From an uncultured Photobacterium sp. (GTDB lineage: Bacteria; Pseudomonadota; Gammaproteobacteria; Enterobacterales; Vibrionaceae): 64,000 bases of DNA. Below the pieces are notes generated by a model. The model saw nothing but the letters and a program-made list of their open reading frames with translations. It was not told the DNA's origin and made no database searches. Location of the stretch: assembly GCF_947502415.1 (NCBI RefSeq), contig NZ_CANMZV010000006.1:1-64000 (forward strand), read 5' to 3'. Position numbers and translations under genes: made by a program. Shown here one piece after another: positions 49,399-58,022 of this stretch. Each line of letters starts with the position of its first letter. Positions within the stretch are counted from its first letter, which is position 1.

Positions 49399-50268
49399 AT
49401 GTCTGCAAAACATCCAATCATTGCAGTAACAGGATCTTCAGGAGCTGGAACATCTACGACTTCCGAAGCTTTTCGCAAAATGTTCAATATGATGGGCATC
49501 AATGCCGCCTGGCTGGAAGGAGACAGCTTCCACCGCTTTACGCGGCCGGAAATGGACGTCGAGATCCGTAAGGCAAAAGAACAGGGACGCCATATCAGCT
49601 ATTTCGGCCCCCAAGCCAATGATTTTGCCCAACTGGAAAGCTTCTTCCGTCAATACGGTGACGACGGCAGCGGCAAGTTCCGCCGTTACCTGCACACCTT
49701 CGACGAAGCAGTGCCGTATAACCAGATGCCGGGAACCTTTACCCCATGGCAGGACCTGCCGGAAAACACCAGCCTGCTCTTTTACGAAGGCCTGCACGGT
49801 GGCGTGGTCGACGGTGATACCAATGTAGCCCAGCATGTCGATCTACTGATCGGCATGGTACCTATCGTTAACCTTGAGTGGATTCAGAAGATCGTAAGGG
49901 ATACTCGTGATCGCGGCCATTCCCGGGAAGCGGTTATGGAATCAATCGTCCGCTCAATGGACGACTACCTTAATTACATCACCCCGCAGTTCTCGCGCAC
50001 CCACATCAACTTCCAGCGGGTACCCACAGTCGATACCTCCAACCCGTTCAGTGCCAAGGCTATCCCGAGCCTGGACGAAAGCTTCGTGGTGATCCGCTTT
50101 CGCGGAATCAAAAACGTCGACTTCCCCTACCTGCTCTCAATGATCCAGGGCTCCTTCATGTCACGCCATAACACCCTGGTAGTTCCGGGCGGCAAAATGA
50201 GCTTTGCTATGGAGCTGATCATGCGACCGTTAATCCAGCAGCTGATCGATACCGGGAAGATCGGGTAG
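49399..50268 (+). CDS. prkB: Phosphoribulokinase-family protein PrkB
   Basis: A 289-aa P-loop kinase related to phosphoribulokinase, the same length as E. coli PrkB. The P-loop is GSSGAGTSTTS, lacking the usual lysine, which is normal for this family. EGDSFHRFTRPEMD and DYLNYITPQFSRTHINFQRV follow. No RuBisCO genes are present, so a Calvin-cycle role is unlikely. ATG 49399 is preferred over an in-frame ATG seven codons upstream, because it reproduces the family N-terminus SAKHPIIAVTG. Confidence 0.93.
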   Translation: MSAKHPIIAVTGSSGAGTSTTSEAFRKMFNMMGINAAWLEGDSFHRFTRPEMDVEIRKAKEQGRHISYFGPQANDFAQLESFFRQYGDDGSGKFRRYLHTFDEAVPYNQMPGTFTPWQDLPENTSLLFYEGLHGGVVDGDTNVAQHVDLLIGMVPIVNLEWIQKIVRDTRDRGHSREAVMESIVRSMDDYLNYITPQFSRTHINFQRVPTVDTSNPFSAKAIPSLDESFVVIRFRGIKNVDFPYLLSMIQGSFMSRHNTLVVPGGKMSFAMELIMRPLIQQLIDTGKIG

Positions 50269-50292
50269 AGAACACATATAAAAAGAGGTAAC

Positions 50293-50324
50293 CGAGTAAC
50301 GCAACACGAGGTGTTCGTTACTCG
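50293..50324. terminator. Long hairpin between convergent prkB and yhfA
   Basis: Stem of 9 plus 5 bp with a single-base bulge: CGAGTAACG (50293-50301), AACAC (50303-50307), loop GAG, GTGTT, CGTTACTCG (50316-50324). It lies 25 bp after prkB and 22 bp after the yhfA stop. T-rich sequence on the minus strand begins about 6 bases later. A shared terminator is likely. Confidence 0.5.
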
Positions 50325-50345
50325 ACACTTTAATAGCAAGATCTT

Positions 50346-50750
50346 CTAAGCCTTAACAACCTCATAAGAATGCGTCATCTCAACACCTTCACCCAGCATC
50401 AAACAAACTGAACAATATTTTTGCAGCGAATCTGCAACGGTTTTGGCTACCACCCCTTCATCCAAATCATGACCTGTGACCACAAAGTGCAGATTGGCTG
50501 AAATAAAAATACGCGGCGCCTGCTCACGACGGACAGAGGATATCAGTGCTTCGCAGGCTGTAATTTTTTGCCCAGCAGATTTCAGGCCGTCAACCACATC
50601 CACCGAGCTACAGCCCCCCGCGGCCATCAAAACCATTTCCATTGGACTTGGCGCTTTTTCGCCACTATTACCATCCATAACAATGCAGTGCCCCGAATTT
50701 GACTGTCCTAAAAAGGTCATTCCCTCGACCCATTTCACTCGCGATTGCAT
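50346..50750 (-). CDS. yhfA: OsmC family protein YhfA
   Basis: A 134-aa OsmC/Ohr-fold protein (MQSRVKWVEGMTFLGQSNSG start; APSPMEMVLMAAGGCSSVDV; KYCSVCLMLGEGVEMTHSYE). The two cysteines around residues 49 and 113 could be the redox pair of the family. ATG 50750 with AAGGAG upstream gives the E. coli length. Divergent from crp across a CRP-like site. Confidence 0.93.
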   Translation of the reverse strand: MQSRVKWVEGMTFLGQSNSGHCIVMDGNSGEKAPSPMEMVLMAAGGCSSVDVVDGLKSAGQKITACEALISSVRREQAPRIFISANLHFVVTGHDLDEGVVAKTVADSLQKYCSVCLMLGEGVEMTHSYEVVKA

Positions 50751-50782
50751 GGCTTTCTCCTTACTAAAATCAGGTGGTTTCG

Positions 50783-50815
50783 GCACATGATCACAACTGT
50801 GTGATCATGTGCACA
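50783..50815. promoter_or_regulatory. CRP-like site within a 13-bp perfect inverted repeat (yhfA/crp intergenic)
   Basis: GCACATGATCACA (50783-50795), centre ACTG, TGTGATCATGTGC (50800-50812). The right part reads TGTGATCATGTGCACA (50800-50815), which is TGTGA-N6-GCACA, one base off the CRP core. It lies ~210 bp before crp and ~35 bp before yhfA, so it could serve crp autoregulation or yhfA control. Confidence 0.6.
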
Positions 50816-51023
50816 CTAATGATTACAAAATGGCCTTTTCTGATAGATCAATATCAAGAAATACGTGCCGAAAAAAGATAAACTTTGAAACTAATTATTC
50901 AAGTGAGCTTGCAGCCCAGCTGCTGACTGAATATCCTAGATGGCAAACAATTTTATTGTTAAGCCCAGCTTCAATTTTTAGGGATGTCGTTGTTGGGCAA
51001 CAAACGCAGAGGAAGTTAGTAAT

Positions 51024-51656
51024 ATGGTTCCAGGTAAACCTCAAACAGATCCAACTCTAGAGTGGTTTCTTTCCCATTGCCACATTCACAAATACCCTTC
51101 AAAGAGCACTTTGATTCACGCTGGTGAGAAAGCAGAAACCCTCTACTATATCGTCAAAGGTTCTGTTGCCGTATTGATCAAGGATGAAGAAGGCAAGGAA
51201 ATGATCCTGTCTTACCTAAACCAAGGTGACTTCATCGGTGAGCTTGGTCTATTTGAAGAAGGTCAAGAACGTACCGCTTGGGTTCGCGCCAAAACACCTT
51301 GTGAAGTGGCAGAGATTTCATTCAAGAAATTCCGCCAGCTAATTCAGGTTAACCCTGACATCCTGATGCGTCTGTCAGCTCAGATGGCAAGCCGTCTACA
51401 GGTAACTAGCCAGAAAGTAGGTGATCTCGCATTTTTGGATGTTACCGGTCGTATCGCACAGACACTGCTGAACCTTGCTAAGCAGCCAGATGCGATGACT
51501 CACCCAGACGGTATGCAAATCAAGATCACCCGTCAGGAAATCGGTCAGATCGTTGGCTGTTCACGTGAAACTGTTGGTCGTATTTTGAAAATGCTTGAAG
51601 AGCAGAACCTGATTTCGGCACACGGTAAAACTATCGTTGTCTACGGTACGCGCTAA
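51024..51656 (+). CDS. crp: cAMP receptor protein CRP
   Basis: A 210-aa global regulator, at the E. coli length and nearly identical in the parts I can compare. N-terminal cNMP-binding domain (residues ~20-115, [20 protein letters not shown] with the cAMP-contacting Glu and Arg). Central helix (~112-135). C-terminal HTH (~169-190, [20 protein letters not shown]) recognising TGTGA. An ATG start with GAGGAAG upstream. Terminator directly downstream. Confidence 0.99.
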   Translation: MVPGKPQTDPTLEWFLSHCHIHKYPSKSTLIHAGEKAETLYYIVKGSVAVLIKDEEGKEMILSYLNQGDFIGELGLFEEGQERTAWVRAKTPCEVAEISFKKFRQLIQVNPDILMRLSAQMASRLQVTSQKVGDLAFLDVTGRIAQTLLNLAKQPDAMTHPDGMQIKITRQEIGQIVGCSRETVGRILKMLEEQNLISAHGKTIVVYGTR

Positions 51657-51676
51657 GCAAACCGTACACAAATAAC

Positions 51677-51703
51677 AAAAAGCCGCTGATGCGGCTTTTT
51701 TTG
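51677..51703 (+). terminator. crp terminator
   Basis: Stem AGCCGC/GCGGCT (51681-51686 with 51691-51696) around TGAT, followed by a run of seven T residues; an A run on the left adds pairing. Starts 20 bp after the crp stop. Confidence 0.92.
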
Positions 51704-51895
51704 TCGCTGCGATCATCCCCTTAAGGAATAACAGCAGAGTTATCAGACATAATTTGCTACCTAGCTCACTCTCCCGGCTCTTGAAGTCCGACCCATTAAT
51801 GCTACATTGTGCATATCTAATTGGCATCACTCTGCTCCAATTCCAAGATGAAAGGAAAACATCAGGCTTGGGCAGACAATAAGGAACGTCATGAT

Positions 51896-52099
51896 ATGGA
51901 TATCGAACGCTTTGCCCCTAACGCCGGAACGACCATCCCCTCGGTTATCGCCACCCTGCCCCCAACTGTAGAGCTGACCGGTTTCAGTGATCAGCGCCAC
52001 TATCTGGAGCAGCACGCTATCTTCACCAGGCAGTGCCGACGAACCACAACTAACAGCGAGTTTGACTGTCCTTCACTCGACAGCCACCTCTGCCGGTGA
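51896..52099 (+). CDS. Hypothetical small protein (doubtful)
   Basis: A 67-aa open frame starting MDIERFAPNAGTTIPS, with AAGGA ten bases before the ATG. I recognise no domain, membrane segment or signal peptide. It lies in the 420-bp stretch between the crp terminator and the DUF1338-gene terminator, which holds nothing else I can identify. It could be a real small gene, a remnant, or chance. Confidence 0.22.
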   Translation: MDIERFAPNAGTTIPSVIATLPPTVELTGFSDQRHYLEQHAIFTRQCRRTTTNSEFDCPSLDSHLCR

Positions 52100-52116
52100 T
52101 TTATATAACGATAAAA

Positions 52117-52150
52117 CAAAAAGCCCCACCGTCTCAGCAACTGTGGGGCT
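52117..52150 (-). terminator. Terminator of the DUF1338 gene
   Basis: Stem AGCCCCAC/GTGGGGCT (52122-52129 with 52143-52150) with a 13-nt loop, followed on the minus strand by TTTTGTTTTATC. It lies about 40 bp after the DUF1338 stop and marks the end of the ast transcription unit. Confidence 0.88.
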
Positions 52151-52191
52151 TGTTATACTTGTTTATAAAAGACTAACTAACACCTTCGTGA

Positions 52192-53007
52192 TTAATAGCC
52201 GGTAAGAGGGGGCTGGCTATTGGTGCTTTCAAATATTTTATCGGCAGAAGCAGCCACAAATCCCTGATACAATTCACCGTCTTCCTTCGGATAACGCTTG
52301 GCAAACTCATAAAAACCACCCGGAATAGTGTGCATGCCATCAAGAAATTGTACCGACACCTTATCCGCCATAGTTGAAGACTGCTCCAGCATTTCTTCCG
52401 GACTCCCCTTCACTTCCCCGCCAGATTCATTAATCACAAAACCGTTGTGGCGCAGCAGGTGGTTTACCTCATGGATTTCAGTAAACTGCTCCAGCTGGTT
52501 AATACTGACGGTAAAATGATTAGCTCCAAAACCGTGAGCTGCCAACCACCCCGCATATTCACTCTCGGCAGCCAACAACTCATAAGTTGCAAAATCTAAG
52601 TCCCACAACCGGCCACCATAAAGGAAAGACGGATCATGCATGGCAGACTCAGGAACCTGAACCACAAGCTCGCGAACCGTTTCCTGTAACAGGGAAGAAA
52701 ACTGTCCGACCATCAGTTCACTGATAAACACCTTAGGCGCTAAAGGATTGGGATGCTCAAAATGCTCAGCATAAAGCTTCTTTGCCTCAAAATGGTATTT
52801 ACCACACGGCTTGTAACCGATAGCGATAAACGGGGCTGCCAGCCTATCAAGCCCTACCTGAGGCAAATTAAACGTTCGCAGGGCAATATGGTCATTGAGC
52901 AAGGACTCATCTTCTTCTAGTAAGTCATGCACTTGCGCTGCTGAAGGACAGAGCCGCTCGGTATAGTCCTTCCACAATGCATTAAATAGTTGTTCGACCC
53001 TTTCCAT
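52192..53007 (-). CDS. DUF1338 protein, 2-oxoadipate dioxygenase (HglS)-like
   Basis: A 271-aa protein of the DUF1338 family, whose characterised member HglS is an Fe(II)-dependent 2-oxoadipate dioxygenase/decarboxylase in lysine breakdown. Candidate metal ligands His40 (NDHIALRTF), His164 (GFGANHFTVSIN) and Glu234 (PGGFYEFAKRY) are all present. It ends AASADKIFESTNSQPPLTGY. It is the last gene after astD in the arginine catabolic cluster, 24 bp away, which suggests an oxidation of a related 2-oxo acid; the true substrate is unknown. It is shorter than HglS (about 460 aa). Confidence 0.85.
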   Translation of the reverse strand: MERVEQLFNALWKDYTERLCPSAAQVHDLLEEDESLLNDHIALRTFNLPQVGLDRLAAPFIAIGYKPCGKYHFEAKKLYAEHFEHPNPLAPKVFISELMVGQFSSLLQETVRELVVQVPESAMHDPSFLYGGRLWDLDFATYELLAAESEYAGWLAAHGFGANHFTVSINQLEQFTEIHEVNHLLRHNGFVINESGGEVKGSPEEMLEQSSTMADKVSVQFLDGMHTIPGGFYEFAKRYPKEDGELYQGFVAASADKIFESTNSQPPLTGY

Positions 53008-53031
53008 GATGGCGCTCCCTTTTCTCTTTTG

Positions 53032-54498
53032 TCATTCCAAAGTAATACCCGGCGACAACTGCGTCGGCAGCTCGGTTTGTTCACCTTCCATCGACGCCAT
53101 CGGATAGGCACAATAATCAGCAGCATAATAAGCACTAGGCCTTAGGTTGCCCGACGCTCCCGGACCACCAAACGGCGCATCGCCGCTGGCACCCGTTAGC
53201 TGGCGGTTACGATTGACGATTCCGGCACGGATGTGATCGATGAAGTATTGCCACTCATCATCTATCGTCGAAATCAAACCGGCCGACAGGCCATAGCGGG
53301 TATCATTCGCCAGCTCAACCGCCTGATCTAAATCCCGGTAACGGACAACCTGCAATAGCGGGCCAAAATATTCTTCATCAGGTAGAGCTGCAATCTTGCT
53401 GACCTCAATAATCGCCGGAGTAACTATCGCCCCCTGGCCACGCTTAGCTTCCAAAAGCGCTTCGCCACCCTGCTTTAGCAAATCAGCTTGGGCCTTGATA
53501 ATATTATCTGCCGCCGCCTCGGAGATCTGTGGCCCCATAAATGGCTGGGGGTCGGCAAACGGGCCGTCAATCTTCAGCTTCGCCGTTGCCTCGACCAACC
53601 GAGCCAACAACGCATCCCCCTCTTCACCTTGAGGCAAGTAAAGGCGACGGGCACAGGTACAGCGCTGGCCGGCACTGATAAAAGCAGATTGAATAATAGT
53701 GTAGACAGTCGCATCAAGCTCGCCATAGTGTTTCGAAATAACCATCGGGTTATTTCCCCCCATCTCAAGTGCCAGCATTTTGCCGGGATGGCCCGCAAAC
53801 TGGCGATGGAGAATATGGCCGGTATTGGCACTGCCGGTAAAGAGCAGCCCATCAATTCCCTGAGATCCAGCCAATGCCTCACCGGTTGCCCGACCACCTT
53901 GGACTAAATTGATCACGCCATCAGGTAACCCGGCCTCCTCCCACAATCTCATGGTTTCTTCAGCCACTTTCGGAGTCAGCTCAGACGGTTTGAAAACGAC
54001 AGTATTACCCGCCAGCAAGGCCGGAACAATATGGCCATTAGGCAAGTGACCCGGGAAGTTATACGGGCCAAAAACCGCCATAACTCCGAGAGGGCGATGA
54101 CGCAACACCGCCTGGCTTCCGGCCACCTCTTTCTGCCGAAAGCCGGTTCGTTCTTCATAAGCCCTCAGCGAGATGGCAATTTTTCCCACCATCGCAGCGG
54201 CTTCAGTTCGGGTTTCCCACAACGGCTTACCGGTCTCTTCAGCAATAGTACGCGCGATATTTTCACTGTTAAGTTTTATCTGCTGGGCAAAACGCTCAAC
54301 AATAGCCTTACGTTCAGCAAAGCTCAGCTTTTGCCAGCCCAACAACGCCTGACGCGCACTGGTAACGGCCTGCTCAACCTGCTCGGGCGCCGCGCCCTGT
54401 CCACGCCAGATCACATCGCCGGTAAACGGGTTCAGTGACCGCATTACCTCGCCTTTACCGGCTTGCCAACTACCCGCAATCCACTGTGTCATGCTCAT
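53032..54498 (-). CDS. astD: N-succinylglutamate 5-semialdehyde dehydrogenase
   Basis: A 488-aa aldehyde dehydrogenase for the fourth step of the AST pathway (succinylglutamate semialdehyde to succinylglutamate, NAD+). [37 protein letters not shown] with the catalytic Glu, and [10 protein letters not shown] with the nucleophilic Cys (about residue 288) are present. ATG 54498 overlaps the astA stop (ATGA), so the two are coupled. Confidence 0.95.
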   Translation of the reverse strand: MSMTQWIAGSWQAGKGEVMRSLNPFTGDVIWRGQGAAPEQVEQAVTSARQALLGWQKLSFAERKAIVERFAQQIKLNSENIARTIAEETGKPLWETRTEAAAMVGKIAISLRAYEERTGFRQKEVAGSQAVLRHRPLGVMAVFGPYNFPGHLPNGHIVPALLAGNTVVFKPSELTPKVAEETMRLWEEAGLPDGVINLVQGGRATGEALAGSQGIDGLLFTGSANTGHILHRQFAGHPGKMLALEMGGNNPMVISKHYGELDATVYTIIQSAFISAGQRCTCARRLYLPQGEEGDALLARLVEATAKLKIDGPFADPQPFMGPQISEAAADNIIKAQADLLKQGGEALLEAKRGQGAIVTPAIIEVSKIAALPDEEYFGPLLQVVRYRDLDQAVELANDTRYGLSAGLISTIDDEWQYFIDHIRAGIVNRNRQLTGASGDAPFGGPGASGNLRPSAYYAADYCAYPMASMEGEQTELPTQLSPGITLE

Positions 54499-55526
54499 CT
54501 CCCGTCATACTTTTGTAGAATCAGGCGAACCGGATCACCGTTTTTGACCTGTAACGCCTTAGCTGCTTCTGCGCTAATCTGGGCAACCTGATTTTCATCA
54601 TCCAGACCAACTTTGGCTGCGACCGCACGGAATCCAGTAAACGAGGCATTACTGACAAGACAATCCTGACCTTTGCCCGGCTCACCAATCACTACCGTAC
54701 AACGCTGAGAATGGCGCACCGATTCGATATTTCGCACATCGCATTCAACCGTAGGTCCTGCATCAAAAATGTCGACATATCCACGGCAAGTGAATCCTTC
54801 CTGCTCCAACAAGCGTATGGCCGGACGAGTTTTTTCATGCACCTGTCCAATAACCGTCTGCGCTTCTTCGCTCAGCAAGTTGACGTAAATTGGCAGTTTC
54901 GGCATCAAATCGGCAATAAAGCCTTTCTTGCCAATCCCTGTCAGGTAGTCAGCCAGCGTAAAATCAATCGAGAAGAAATGCTCTTTCAGCCAATCCCAAA
55001 ATGGCGAGTTACCTTCCTCATCGGAAACACCCCGCATTTCGGCTATCACAGTCTTATCAAAACGATCCGGGTGCTCCGCCATCATCAAGAACCGGCACTT
55101 AGATAACAGGCGACCATTGGGGCCTTTTCGCCATTCGGGGCGCAAAAACAGCGTGCACAGCTCACTCACCCCGGTGTAGTCATTACCGAAGGTGAGAACT
55201 TTGACCACATTATGGACATTGAGGCGGCGAGATGAATGAACAACGGTACTGAGGTGATAAGTATAGAAAGGGTTATCCAACCCGATTGCTGCCTCTATTG
55301 CTGTGGTACCTGCCACCTCGCCGGTCTCGGTATCTTCTGCCACCATCAGGTAACCTTCCGGTCCCGGCTTTGTGACATCTTTGGCAAAGCTCTCGATTGA
55401 ATGGGTGATCTTATTGCTCAAGATCTCTTCGTTCACTGGCAGTGATGTAAAACCATGGCCAGACTCTTCGGCACATTGCATTAACGCCGGCAGATCGGCT
55501 TCAGTAATAGGACGTATAACCAGCAT
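54495..55526 (-). CDS. astA: Arginine N-succinyltransferase
   Basis: A 343-aa enzyme for the first AST step (succinyl-CoA + arginine). AstA family N-terminus [20 protein letters not shown], then [37 protein letters not shown] and [13 protein letters not shown]. Normal length. A 134-bp gap separates it from astC, but orientation and function place them in one unit. Confidence 0.95.
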   Translation of the reverse strand: MLVIRPITEADLPALMQCAEESGHGFTSLPVNEEILSNKITHSIESFAKDVTKPGPEGYLMVAEDTETGEVAGTTAIEAAIGLDNPFYTYHLSTVVHSSRRLNVHNVVKVLTFGNDYTGVSELCTLFLRPEWRKGPNGRLLSKCRFLMMAEHPDRFDKTVIAEMRGVSDEEGNSPFWDWLKEHFFSIDFTLADYLTGIGKKGFIADLMPKLPIYVNLLSEEAQTVIGQVHEKTRPAIRLLEQEGFTCRGYVDIFDAGPTVECDVRNIESVRHSQRCTVVIGEPGKGQDCLVSNASFTGFRAVAAKVGLDDENQVAQISAEAAKALQVKNGDPVRLILQKYDGR

Positions 55527-55660
55527 CGAACTCCCTCCTGATGCAGGTAGCGGCCATCGCCGCTAGCTAATCGTTATCAAACTTAGGATCCCTGTCCCTC
55601 CTATCTTGCTCGGGGCCAGGCAATTGTTGGCGGCCAAGCTCCTGCCAGCCGCAATGTGAT

Positions 55661-56884
55661 TTATTGGGACTGATGTAGCTTGGCAATCGCACGTTCAAGA
55701 CGCGACATGCCTTCAGCAATTTCAGCTTTGTCGATCACCAGAGACGGAGTAAAGCGCACCACGTTAGGCCCCGCAACCAGCACCATCAGGCCTTCTTCGC
55801 CGGCAGCTAAAAGAATGTCGCGAGCACGCCCCTGCCATTGGTCATTCAAGGCAGCCCCGAGTAACAAGCCCTTACCACGAACTTCAGTAAAGGTCGGGTA
55901 CTTGTCATTAATTCGATCCAGCGCTTCGCGGAACCACTGTTCTCGCTGCTTAACACCAGCCAGAACCTCTGGAGTGGTGACTTCGTCAACCACAGCTTCA
56001 GCCACGGCACAGGCCAACGGGTTACCGCCATACGTTGAACCATGAGTTCCCACTTTCAGGTGGGTAGCCAGCTCCGACGTCGTCAGCATAGCACCAATAG
56101 GAAAACCGCCACCGAGTGACTTCGCGGTACTGAGGATATCCGGTGTTACACCCAGCCCTTGGTAGGCATAGAAATCACCGGTTCGCCCATTACCTGTCTG
56201 GACCTCGTCGAAAATCAGCAAGGCATTGTGCTTGTCACACAGTTCCCTTACTCCTTGAATAAATTCCTGCGTTGGCGAAATTATCCCACCCTCACCCTGC
56301 AGCGGCTCCATCATCACCGCACAGGTACGCTCCGACATATTTTCGGCCAATCCGGCCAAATCATTGTAGGCAAGATGGGTCACATCTCCCGGTTTCGGAC
56401 CGAAGCCATCAGAGTATGCCGCCTGCCCCCCGACCGTTACGGTAAAGAATGTCCGGCCATGGAAGCCTTGCTGGAATGAAATGATTTCCGATTTCTCCGG
56501 ACCGAATTTATCGGCGGCATAGCGACGGGCAAGTTTCAACGCAGCCTCATTGGCTTCCGCGCCGGAGTTGGCAAAAAAGACTTTTTCCGCAAAGCTGTGC
56601 TCGGTCAGTTTTTTCGCCAGGCGCAAAGCCGGCTCATTGGTCATGACATTACTCAAATGCCATAACTTCTCGGCCTGCGCCTTCAGCGCACCAACCATCG
56701 CGGGATGACAATGACCCAGGCAGCTCACTGCAATACCGCCAGCAAAATCAATATATTCCCGGTCATCCTGATCCCACACGCGTGAGCCCTGGCCTCTGAC
56801 CGGAATAATCTGCATTGGTGAATAACAAGGCACCATGACCTCATCAAACAACTGACGCCCTACTTTGTGCTCCTTCGTCATCAT
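55661..56884 (-). CDS. astC: Acetylornithine/succinylornithine aminotransferase
   Basis: A 407-aa class III PLP aminotransferase. [46 protein letters not shown] and [15 protein letters not shown] with the PLP-binding lysine (about residue 255) are present. The family (ArgD/AstC) works in both arginine synthesis (acetylornithine) and the AST pathway (succinylornithine). Context with astA and astD favours the catabolic role, but a dual role is possible; Vibrio genomes often name this copy argD. ATG ATG at the start leaves one codon uncertain. Confidence 0.93.
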   Translation of the reverse strand: MMTKEHKVGRQLFDEVMVPCYSPMQIIPVRGQGSRVWDQDDREYIDFAGGIAVSCLGHCHPAMVGALKAQAEKLWHLSNVMTNEPALRLAKKLTEHSFAEKVFFANSGAEANEAALKLARRYAADKFGPEKSEIISFQQGFHGRTFFTVTVGGQAAYSDGFGPKPGDVTHLAYNDLAGLAENMSERTCAVMMEPLQGEGGIISPTQEFIQGVRELCDKHNALLIFDEVQTGNGRTGDFYAYQGLGVTPDILSTAKSLGGGFPIGAMLTTSELATHLKVGTHGSTYGGNPLACAVAEAVVDEVTTPEVLAGVKQREQWFREALDRINDKYPTFTEVRGKGLLLGAALNDQWQGRARDILLAAGEEGLMVLVAGPNVVRFTPSLVIDKAEIAEGMSRLERAIAKLHQSQ

Positions 56885-57289
56885 CGTTTCCTTCTGTGAA
56901 TTTTACCTTAAGCATAGTATTTACATTTTATTAACCAATTCCAATAGCAGAATATTTTTTTATCCCGCCTTTCGTCTGATTAACTCTCTGAATTAAACAT
57001 ACTTATGCACTGTTTGGGAAAAATTATTAAGCAAAAAACAGAAAACATAGTCTTTCCACTTGGGAAACATAGGATCAAGCCATACAGGCATGCATAAAAT
57101 TCCCACAATAAAGCTGCGATTAAAAACAAACAAAATGTTAAAAAAAGTGATAAAGATCGCGACAAACTCCCCAATCAATCAATCTGGAAAGCTCTTTTTA
57201 TGAGGGAAATGTGTAATCTTGTGGGTAGACAAACCACTACTCAGCAGTTTGAAGCAGAATAAAACTCTGCAGAGGTAAGCCAAGTTAGG
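56885..57289. other. A/T-rich intergenic region between astC and pabA
   Basis: About 400 bp without a convincing gene. It should hold the astC promoter (minus strand), but I see no clear -35/-10 or sigma-54 element and only an ARG-box half-site (AATTCA near the start codon). An imperfect CRP-like stretch AGTGATAAAGATCGCG lies near 57147-57162. A weak hairpin GCAGA/TCTGC (57256-57272) follows pabA. Confidence 0.5.
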
Positions 57290-57865
57290 CTAGCGACGAA
57301 GAAAGTTGGCCAGAAGCTGATGTCCTTGCTCGGTCAAAATACTCTCTGGGTGAAATTGCACGCCTTCGATCGGCAGTGATTTATGAGCTATCCCCATGAT
57401 TTCGTCAAACTCACCATTACGCTCCGTCCAGGCTGTGATCTCAAAACAATCCGGCAGAGTATCGGCTTTCACCACCAGGGAATGATAGCGGGTCACCGTC
57501 AACGGGTTATTCAATTCAGTAAAAACACTGCGGCTGGTATGGCTAACCGGTGATGTTTTACCATGCATCACTTGGCGGGCACGCACGACTTCAGCCCCGA
57601 AGACCTGAGCTATCGACTGGTGGCCAAGGCACACCCCCAGAATGGGCAGTTTACCGGCAAAATGTTCGATGGCTTGGAGGGAAATCCCCGCCTCATTCGG
57701 CGTACATGGACCCGGTGAAATCACCAGATGGGACGGTGACAAAGTTTCAATGCCTGCTATATCGATCTCGTCGTTACGTACGACTTTCACTTCCGCACCC
57801 AGCTCGCAAAAGTATTGATACAAGTTGTAAGTAAAAGAGTCGTAATTATCGATGATCAGCAGCAT
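57290..57865 (-). CDS. pabA: Aminodeoxychorismate synthase, glutamine amidotransferase component
   Basis: A 191-aa class I glutamine amidotransferase ([20 protein letters not shown] start) with catalytic Cys79 in [15 protein letters not shown] and the His/Glu pair in VQFHPESIL. It feeds ammonia to PabB (folate synthesis) and possibly to TrpE. The neighbouring ast genes and absence of trp genes favour PabA over TrpG. ATG 57865 is preferred to an upstream in-frame TTG. Confidence 0.93.
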   Translation of the reverse strand: MLLIIDNYDSFTYNLYQYFCELGAEVKVVRNDEIDIAGIETLSPSHLVISPGPCTPNEAGISLQAIEHFAGKLPILGVCLGHQSIAQVFGAEVVRARQVMHGKTSPVSHTSRSVFTELNNPLTVTRYHSLVVKADTLPDCFEITAWTERNGEFDEIMGIAHKSLPIEGVQFHPESILTEQGHQLLANFLRR

Positions 57866-57970
57866 TTGAAACGTCAGCTCCAAGGATGGATTGGCGGTCT
57901 ATTTTGCTACAGGGAAACAGAAAGGCAAGCAGAAACCATATTTTGTGTCCTGAGAACCGACACAAATAAG

Positions 57971-57992
57971 AAAGGCCAGCTAATTGCTGGCC
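57971..57992 (-). terminator. Terminator of the secreted nuclease gene
   Basis: Stem GGCCAGC/GCTGGCC (57974-57980 with 57986-57992) around TAATT, followed on the minus strand by TTTCTTATTTG. It begins about 30 bp after the nuclease stop and sits before pabA. Confidence 0.8.
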
Positions 57993-58022
57993 TTGATGAT
58001 TTACTGGTGAACTACATCAAAA

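Noticed and set aside
49399-50268. Missing Walker lysine in PrkB
   Set aside because: Phosphoribulokinase-family P-loops normally read GSSGAGTST without lysine, so this is not an anomaly.
56885-56990. ARG box or sigma-54 promoter upstream of astC
   Set aside because: Only a half-site (AATTCA) matches the ArgR consensus, and no GG-N10-GC element with further matches was found.
56980-57178. Two overlapping hydrophobic minus-strand frames between astC and pabA
   Set aside because: They start at non-ATG codons without ribosome sites in A/T-rich DNA, where hydrophobic frames arise by chance.
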